Assembly (NCBI RefSeq): GCF_022539505.1
Contig: NC_061513.1
Span: 180,326,017-180,390,016, forward strand
Reading direction: 5' to 3'
Source of the DNA: Lolium rigidum
Taxonomy: Eukaryota; Streptophyta; Magnoliopsida; Poales; Poaceae
DNA length: 64,000 nucleotides
The notes below the pieces were generated by a model that did not search any database, was not told the DNA's origin, and was given only the letters and a program-made list of their open reading frames with translations. Position 1 is the first letter of the stretch; each line of letters begins with the position of its first letter. A program made the position numbers and the translations under genes. Below are positions 59,784 through 64,000 of this stretch, one piece after another.

Positions 59784-61182
59784 TGATGGGATTCGTAGCA
59801 TAGAAAACAAAAAATTTCTACCGCAAGAACGAATAACAAGCCAAGATCCAATCTAGAAGATGGTAGCAACGAGAAGATCATGAGACTAACCCTCGAAGAT
59901 TTCCAAAGCCTACGAGATTAGATCTCGTTGTTGCTGTAGTCGATCACTTGCCGCTTTCAAAAGCGCGTAGAAGATCTTGACGGTGCCACAGTCGGGCAGC
60001 ACCTCCGTACTCGGTCACACGTTCGGTGTTGATGACGACATCCTTCTCCCCGTTCCAGTGGGCAGCGGATGTAGTAGATCCTCCTCAGAATCCCGCCAGC
60101 ACAACGGCGTGGTGACGGTGGTGGTGGATATCTCCGATAGGGCTTCGCCGTAAGCGCTGCGGGAGAAGGAGGAGGAGGGGAGAGGCTAGGGTTTGGGAGA
60201 GGGAACTTGGGCTGCGACTTGTGGTGTCCTTGGGGCTCCCCTTGCCCTCCTTTTATAGGTGGAAAAGGTCCTTGGGTCGTCCAAGACATTCCCCCAAAGT
60301 TTGGGAGAGTTCTGGTAGGTTTTTGTCAGCCGAAACCTACTAGAACTAGGACTCTTTTGCCAAATCCGAATCTACCTTAGGGGAAACTTCTTAACCCTTA
60401 AGAAAAATGTGGATACATCTATTATGGAACCCTCTGGACTTCCTTAGACAGCCCGGGTCGTACCGGACACTTCCGGAACCTTCCACAATATTCCGGACTA
60501 TTCCGGTCCTTCCAAAACCTTCTAGAAGCTCCGGTCAAAACACCGGACTTTTTCCGAACCCCGGAAAATGACTTCCCATATATGAATATTATTCTCCGGA
60601 CCATTCCGAACCTCCTCGTGATGTCCTGGATCCCAACCGAGACTCCGAACAAAACTTCGAACTCCATTCCATATTCCATATCTACTTAAAACGACATCAA
60701 ACCTTAAGTGTGTCACCCTACGGTTCGTGAACTATGCAGATATGGTTGAGAACCTTCTCCGACCAATAACCAATAGCAGGATCTGGAGATCCATAATGGC
60801 TCCCACATATTCAATGATAACTTAGTGATCGATTGAACCATTTACATACGATACCGATTCCCTTTGTCACGCGATATTTTACTTGTCCGAGGTTTGATCA
60901 TCGGTATCACGATACCTTGTTCAACCTCATCTCCAACAAGTACTCTTTACTCGTACCGTGGCATATCATCTCTTGTGAACCATTCACATGCTTGCAAGCT
61001 AATCAGACGACATTCCACCGAGAGGGTCCAGAGTATATCAATCCGTCATCAGGATGGACAAATCCCACTCTTGATCCATATGCCTCAACTCATACTTTCC
61101 GAATACTTTATCCCACCTTTATAACCACCCATTTACGCAGTGGCGTTTGATGTAATCAAAGTACCCTTCCGGTATAAGTGAT
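59784..61182 (-). repeat. 5' LTR of element E, 3' part
   Basis: It ends CCCATCA on the minus strand at 59784. A TATA box (minus TATAAAA, 60251-60257) is the expected promoter of E. Interrupted at 61182 by solo LTR K. Confidence 0.9.
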
Positions 61183-62782
61183 TGATACGTCTCAAACGTA
61201 TCTATAATTTCTTATGTTCCATGCTAGTTATATGACAATACTCACATGTTTTATATACACTTTACATCATTTTAATGCATTTTCCGGCACTAACCTATTA
61301 ACAAGATGCCGAAGCGCCAGTTCCTGTTTTCTGCTGTTTTTGGTTTCAGAAATCCTACACAGGAAATATTCTCGGAATTGTACGAAAGAAAAGCCCACGG
61401 TCTTATTTTGCACGGAGCCTTCCAGAAGTCTGAAGAGGAGACGAAGAGGGGCGACGAGGCGGCCACACCCTAGGGGGGGCGGCCCCACCCCTAGGCGCGC
61501 CGCCCTATGGGGTGGGCCCCTCGAGCGTCCCCCGACACTGCCCCTTCGCCTATATATTCTCTTCGTCGCGAAAACCCTAGTACCGAGAGCCACGATACGA
61601 GAAAAGTTACTGTGACGCCGCCGCCGCCAATCCCATCTCGGGGGATTCATGAGATCGCCTCTAGCACCCTGCCGGAGAGGGGAATCATCACCGGAGGACT
61701 CTACATCATCATGCCCGCCTCCGGATTGATGCGTGAGTAGTTCATCCTTGGACTATGGGTCCATAGCAGTAGCTAGATGGTTGTCTTCTCCTCTTGTGCT
61801 ATCATGTTTAGATCTTGTGAGCTGCCTATCATGATCAAGATCATCTATTTGTAATGCTACATGTTGCGTTTGTTGGGATCCGATGAATATGGAAGACTAT
61901 GTCAAGTTGATTAATTGATCTATCATATATGTGTTCTTTATGTTCTTGCATGCTCTCCGTTGCTAGTAGAGGCTCTGGCCAAGTTGATACTTGTGACTCC
62001 AAGAGGGAGTATTTATGCTCGATAGTGGGTTCATGCCTCCATTGAATCCGGGACAGGTGACGAGAAAGTTCTAAGGTTGTGGATGTGCTGTTGCCACTAG
62101 GGATAAAACATCGATGCTTTGTCTAAGGATATTTGTGTTGATTACATTACACACAGTACTTAATGCAATTGTCTGTTGTTGCAACTTAATACTGGAAGGG
62201 GTGCGGATGCTAACCCAAAGGTGGACTTTTAAGGCATATATGCATGCTGGATAGCGGTCTATGTTCTTTGTCGTAATGCCCTAAGTAAATCTCATAGTAG
62301 TCATCATGATATGTATGTGCATTGTTATGCCCTCTCTATTTGTCAATTGCCCAACTGTAATTTGTTCACCCAACATGCTATTTATCTTATTGGAGAGACA
62401 CCATTAGTGAGCCTGTGGACCCCGGTCCATTCTTTTACATCTGAAATACAATCTACTGCAATCTCTGTTCTCTTTTGTTCTTCGCAAACAAACATCATTC
62501 TCCACACCATACGTTTAATCCTTTGTTTACAGCAAGCCGGTGAGATTGACAACCTCACTGTTAAGTTGGGTTAAAGTATTGTGATTGTGTTGTGCAGGTT
62601 CCATGTTGGCGCCGGAATCCCTGGTGTTGCGCCGCACTACACTCCACCACAAACAACCTTCACGTGGCCTTCATCTCCTACTGGTTCGATAACCTTGGTT
62701 TCTTTCTGAGGGAAACTTACTGCTGTGCGCATCACACCTTCCTCTTGGGGTTCCCAACGGACGTGTGCATCACACGCCATCA
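61183..62782 (+). mobile_element. Solo LTR K, related to element A
   Basis: A 1600-bp LTR running from TGATACGTCTCAAACG to ACGCCATCA, with a perfect TSD GTGAT (61178-61182 and 62783-62787). It aligns along its length with the A LTRs but is diverged. TATA-like TATATATT is at 61551. There is no interior, so it arose by LTR-LTR recombination. Confidence 0.92.
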
Positions 62783-63148
62783 GTGATTTACATGATCTCA
62801 TGGTCGAAGGACTAAGTAACTATGTATCAAAATCTTATAGCAAACTGAACTTAATGACGTGATTTTATGCTACGCTTATTTGGGTATGTGTCCATTATAT
62901 CATTCACTCAATGACATAACCTTGTTAGTAATAACATCCAATGTTCATGATCACGAAACCATGATCATCTATTAATCAACAAGCTAGTTATACAAGAGGC
63001 TTACTAGGGACTCCTTGTTGTTTACATAACACACATGTATCAATGTTTCGGTTAATACAATTTTAGCATGGTATACAAACATTATCATAAACACAAAGAT
63101 ATATTATAATAACCATTTTATTATTGCCTCTTGGGCATATCTCCAACA
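62783..63148 (-). repeat. 5' LTR of element E, 5' end
   Basis: It continues the LTR after K and starts TGTTGGAGATATGCCC on the minus strand at 63148, followed by the TSD GTTTA. Confidence 0.9.
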
Positions 63149-63153
63149 GTTTA

Positions 63154-64000
63154 TAAGTCTCGAGTCAAAAGGTTTGAAAATAAAAAACTAGGCGAATTAC
63201 ATATCGAAGCGATGAATCATAAGACGCGTAAGGTGTGGGTGGAGCTTCAATCCGTAGACTATGCTGCCATCCATGTAGGGAAAAAGTATTCCTCGCCGTA
63301 GCCTCCAACCGTGTACAGACCTCCGTAAACAGGTATCGGTTCTCCACTCGCTGAAGAGGTAACCACAAACGGTGAATACCTGTACATCTGTAGATGACGT
63401 GCAAAATAGAGAAATTTTTATCGTTAACAATCTTGTCATTTCTACTAAGCCAAAGCGCCCAGATAACTGCAAGCGCCCCCACCCAAAGAAGCAACTTAAA
63501 CCTTGGATCGATACCATGAAGGCAATTGCCAAAGACATTGGCCACACTAGTTAGAGGATACATGCTAGACGCTACTTGGATGATTGAGCATATAGATTTC
63601 GCAAAACAATACTGAAAGAAGAGGTGTTTAATAGTTTTGTCATGTTGACAGAAAACACACCTAGTACTTCCATACCAATTTCACTTAACAAGATTGTCCT
63701 TGGTGAGGATAACCCCCGACGAAGATACCATCCAAATATTTACAGACCAATGGTTATGAGCACAGAATTAATTAGTGGACGTATCTCCATATACTCCATA
63801 ATATATGGAGCATTGTAGACTGATTGCCTGACTACTTGATCTCCAGATTTGACAAACTATTTCTGCACATCTTATGGCTCTTCTTTTTGACTTGATATCT
63901 TATATCATATGTATTTTCGGTAAACATGCACGATATGGTGTGCTGATGGAATTTTTTGTGATACCTCGTTTTATGTTGGTATCTTTCTTTTCCCCTCAAT
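63154..64000 (-). pseudogene. 3' coding part of the second LINE
   Basis: The minus strand encodes the C-terminal part of an L1-type ORF2. First comes the zf-RVT region (TRCVFCQHDKTIKHLFFQYC, about 63600-63670), then an open stretch (63563-63165) with FKLLLWVGALAVIWALWLSR, NDKIVNDK and LLQRVE, typical of this region in grass LINEs. An in-frame stop interrupts VK|NWYG near 63690. The stop at 63165 is followed by a short 3' UTR that continues across element E to the tail at 22191-22265. The RT part would lie beyond the window. Confidence 0.8.

Larger units (their letters stand above)
22271..63148 (-). mobile_element. Angela/BARE/WIS-like Copia retrotransposon E with nested insertions
   Basis: Two LTRs of 1760 bp each (after removing nests) begin TGTTGGAGATATGCCC on the minus strand and are bounded by a perfect TSD GTTTA (22266-22270 and 63149-63153). 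The polypurine tract AGTGGGAGAC lies at 44422-44431, and the initiator-tRNA-Met-type primer site TGGTATTAGAGC lies next to the 5' LTR, split by a MITE. The interior matches the Angela/BARE layout, with a long 5' leader, gag and pol, but every frame is decayed. Insertions are C (with D inside), solo LTRs H and K, CACTA G and a Harbinger MITE. The outer TG/CA end at 22271 has three mismatches to the other LTR. Confidence 0.92.

Overview
This 64 kb window reads as intergenic nuclear DNA of a large-genome pooid grass (Triticeae, oat or ryegrass relatives). The evidence is the repeat content: Angela/BARE-type Copia LTRs that begin TGTTGGAGATATGCCC, Gypsy LTRs that begin TGATACGTCTCC with a TGGCGCCGTTGCC primer site, and a Sirevirus (Maximus/SIRE-like) whose LTR carries the CTAGAGGGGGGGTGAATAGG motif. 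I cannot fix the genus from sequence alone. I found no convincing intact host gene, rRNA or tRNA gene. Nearly every base belongs to a transposable element, and most boundaries below are fixed by target-site duplications (TSDs) that can be read directly.

Left nest (1-21040). A LINE (14880-21040, plus strand) has an Angela-like LTR inserted in its ORF1 (1-562 plus 14543-14879). A Gypsy-type element, A (563-14542, TSD ACCGC), sits inside that LTR. A second, gag-only Gypsy-type element, B (991-8111, minus strand), sits inside the 5' LTR of A. B carries a separate antisense ORF with its own promoter-like context.

Middle (21041-22190). About 1.1 kb is not explained by any repeat I recognise.

Right nest (22191-64000). 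A second LINE (minus strand; its tail at 22191-22270 and its coding 3' part at 63154-64000) was split by a 41 kb Angela/BARE-like Copia, E (22271-63148, minus, TSD GTTTA). The 3' LTR of E holds Gypsy-type element C (22646-43031, minus, TSD GCGTT). The 3' LTR of C holds Sirevirus D (23049-35139, minus, TSD CTACT), which has gag, pol and a possible third, env-like region. The decayed interior of E also holds a solo LTR H (47890-48779, TSD ATACT), a CACTA transposon G (49003-58460, TSD TGT) that itself carries two hAT-type insertions, and a PIF/Harbinger MITE (59401-59774, TSD TAA) that splits the primer-binding site. The 5' LTR of E holds a solo Gypsy LTR K (61183-62782, TSD GTGAT).

How the parts relate. 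A, B and C all lack recognisable protease, reverse transcriptase and integrase, so they would depend on proteins supplied in trans. A and C are related: they share an LTR start, a primer site, a 3' non-coding region and a hydrophobic C-terminal ORF. D is the most complete element but has premature stops and frameshifts. G retains a spliced TnpA-like (Transposase_24) gene but no TnpD/TNP2 transposase. The most unusual signals are the antisense ORF of B, a hairpin next to the polypurine tract of A and C with a compensatory base-pair change, the hairpin series in the LTRs of B, and the conserved hydrophobic ORF of A and C.
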